A stretch of DNA of 7,988 nt. Source: CAZITB01 sp964542055. GTDB lineage: Bacteria > Planctomycetota > Phycisphaerae > Sedimentisphaerales > CAMDDF01. The first letter of the stretch is position 1; each line of letters opens with the position of its first letter. Both the position numbers and the translations under genes were made by a program. Location: NCBI GenBank assembly GCA_964542055.1, contig CAZITB010000116.1:1-7988 (forward strand), written 5' to 3'. Below the pieces are notes generated by a model that did not search any database, had not been told where the DNA came from, and saw only the letters and a list, made by a program, of their open reading frames with translations. Of this stretch, positions 7,175-7,988 are shown piece after piece.

Positions 7175-7735
7175 TTAAGGCAACTGGCCCCAACTGACAG
7201 GCTGTTTATTTAATTCATGAAGTTCCGTTGAAGTGATCAGCCATTTTCCATCTGGATTTTTCCTTGCGAAAACGCTAAATGAAACAGTCGCAGAAGAAAT
7301 AGGCGCGTGATCTTCAAACATCATTCCGATTTTCATTTTTATAGTAGCTGTATCAGCTTCCATACTCAAATTTTTCTCGCCTACCAGAGCCGCTTTTACC
7401 GGGGCAATCTCGAACAATCTTCTCAAATGCCTGATTGCCATTTGCCTGTTCCGATGATAATCGTCTGAATAATCCGGAGACATTCTCTGCTCGAATGCAA
7501 TTTCATCTTCATTAACTACCGCTCTTTTCAGAACTTTAACCAGACTATTCAACTTTTCCTGGTCAGTTTCGAATAGGTAATCGACCAGAAACGCCGACCC
7601 CGCAATTGCAAGCGGTACCAAAAGATAAACATTGGAATACTTCACAGGATTTATCGATCTTAGTATTCTTTGGATCAAAAATACAACCACAGCAATCGTT
7701 AAAAGTAACCAGGGCTGCTCGATAACATTAAACAT
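7175..7735 (-). CDS. Two-TM membrane protein with an NTF2-like soluble domain (hypothetical)
   Basis: A 186-residue protein with two predicted membrane helices, about residues 8-23 (PWLLLTIAVVVFLIQ) and 36-54 (VYLLVPLAIAGSAFLVDYL). A soluble part of about 130 residues follows. It holds MSPDYSDDYH (85-94), helices rich in Arg (RHLRRLF), an alternating beta-prone stretch (DTATIKMKIGMMF), and a late strand with GKWLITSTELHEL. This resembles the NTF2/SnoaL-like fold common in uncharacterised planctomycete proteins. That assignment is an inference and no catalytic residue is evident. The frame is open 28 codons further upstream, but those overlap the preceding gene. The ATG at 7733-7735 has GGGAGA upstream with proper spacing (GGAG at 7742-7745, six bases away). 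It lies 16 bases after the DUF711 stop, so the two are probably one operon. Function unknown. Confidence 0.82.
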   Translation of the reverse strand: MFNVIEQPWLLLTIAVVVFLIQRILRSINPVKYSNVYLLVPLAIAGSAFLVDYLFETDQEKLNSLVKVLKRAVVNEDEIAFEQRMSPDYSDDYHRNRQMAIRHLRRLFEIAPVKAALVGEKNLSMEADTATIKMKIGMMFEDHAPISSATVSFSVFARKNPDGKWLITSTELHELNKQPVSWGQLP

Positions 7736-7751
7736 CTTACTCTCCCGAAAA

Positions 7752-7988
7752 TTAGTTTCGCAAAGATTTAATCGGTGCCGGTATCCTGCCCATCCTGTGT
7801 ATAAAAGCCGGGCTTGCAAGTTTCGATACTTTCATTATCGGAGCCGACCCGAGCAAGCCGCCAAAATGCACCATCTGCCCTGCTTTTTTGCCCGGAACAG
7901 GTATCACTCTCACGCTTGTAGTTTTATTATTTGCCACTCCAATCGCAAGCTCATCGGCAATTATCGCACTCAAAACATCCGCCGGAGT
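7752..7988 (-). CDS. DUF711/UPF0210 (PFL family) protein, C-terminal fragment at window edge
   Basis: Only the last 78 residues are inside the window; the gene continues past the right edge. The visible part reads TPADVLSAIIADELAIGV, NNKTTSVRVIPVPGKKAG, then FGGLLGSAPIMKVSK and the end HRMGRIPAPIKSLRN. The IIADE, NKTT-VR-IPVPGKK, GGLLG-AP and C-terminal GRIPAPI-S--N blocks are characteristic, as I recall them, of the DUF711/UPF0210 family. This is a conserved family of about 450 residues with no biochemical role I can state. It is first of a likely two-gene operon with the downstream two-TM protein. The TTG at 7971-7973 is an internal codon, not a start. Confidence 0.85.
   Translation of the reverse strand, partial: TPADVLSAIIADELAIGVANNKTTSVRVIPVPGKKAGQMVHFGGLLGSAPIMKVSKLASPAFIHRMGRIPAPIKSLRN

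Noticed and set aside
7736..7819. 28-codon upstream extension of the two-TM protein
   Set aside because: It would overlap the DUF711 coding region in another frame, whereas the start at 7735 has a strong GGGAGA site and leads directly into a hydrophobic helix.
1..7988. tRNA, rRNA, CRISPR, insertion sequence, riboswitch or phage elements
   Set aside because: No cloverleaf, repeat-spacer array, transposase or conserved leader structure could be recognised on either strand.

Overview
This window looks like ordinary chromosomal housekeeping DNA from a fairly low-GC bacterium, most likely a planctomycete of the Phycisphaerae/Sedimentisphaerales kind. That placement is an inference. It rests on the long form of ribosomal protein bL28 with a 'RRGKAKYLGGVG' core, the GatB variant 'MRFEPNINL', a PEP-CTERM-type envelope protein, and a small membrane-anchored protein with an NTF2-like look beside a DUF711 gene. 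I see no phage, IS, CRISPR, tRNA or rRNA sequence.

Region 1 (1-2745, all minus strand): from right to left, dtd (D-aminoacyl-tRNA deacylase), a PEP-CTERM-type secreted protein, and ligA (NAD-dependent DNA ligase). ligA runs off the left edge with 502 residues visible. The PEP-CTERM gene has a good candidate promoter of its own, and a 10-bp inverted repeat spans its stop codon just before ligA.

Region 2 (2746-2929): a 184-bp AT-rich divergent spacer between dtd and rpmB.

Region 3 (2930-6594, plus strand): rpmB (bL28), a strong intrinsic terminator, then gatC-gatA-gatB, closed by a second strong terminator. gatCAB encodes the complete tRNA-dependent amidotransferase that corrects Glu-tRNA(Gln) and/or Asp-tRNA(Asn). 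The first terminator ends 15 bp before gatC, and its hairpin carries a perfect TATAAT hexamer across the loop. How gatC is transcribed is therefore a real question.

Region 4 (6595-7988): a stand-alone receiver-domain response regulator on the plus strand meets a minus-strand pair head-on. That pair is a DUF711/UPF0210 gene (C-terminal 78 residues visible) followed by a two-TM protein with an NTF2-like soluble part. The two facing stop codons abut with no intergenic base.

Functionally, dtd, rpmB and gatCAB all serve translation and its fidelity, and ligA serves replication and repair. The PEP-CTERM protein, the orphan receiver and the two-TM protein are the less predictable parts. I found no convincing undescribed system. 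The most unusual items are the terminator/-10 overlap before gatC and the hairpin over the PEP-CTERM stop codon.
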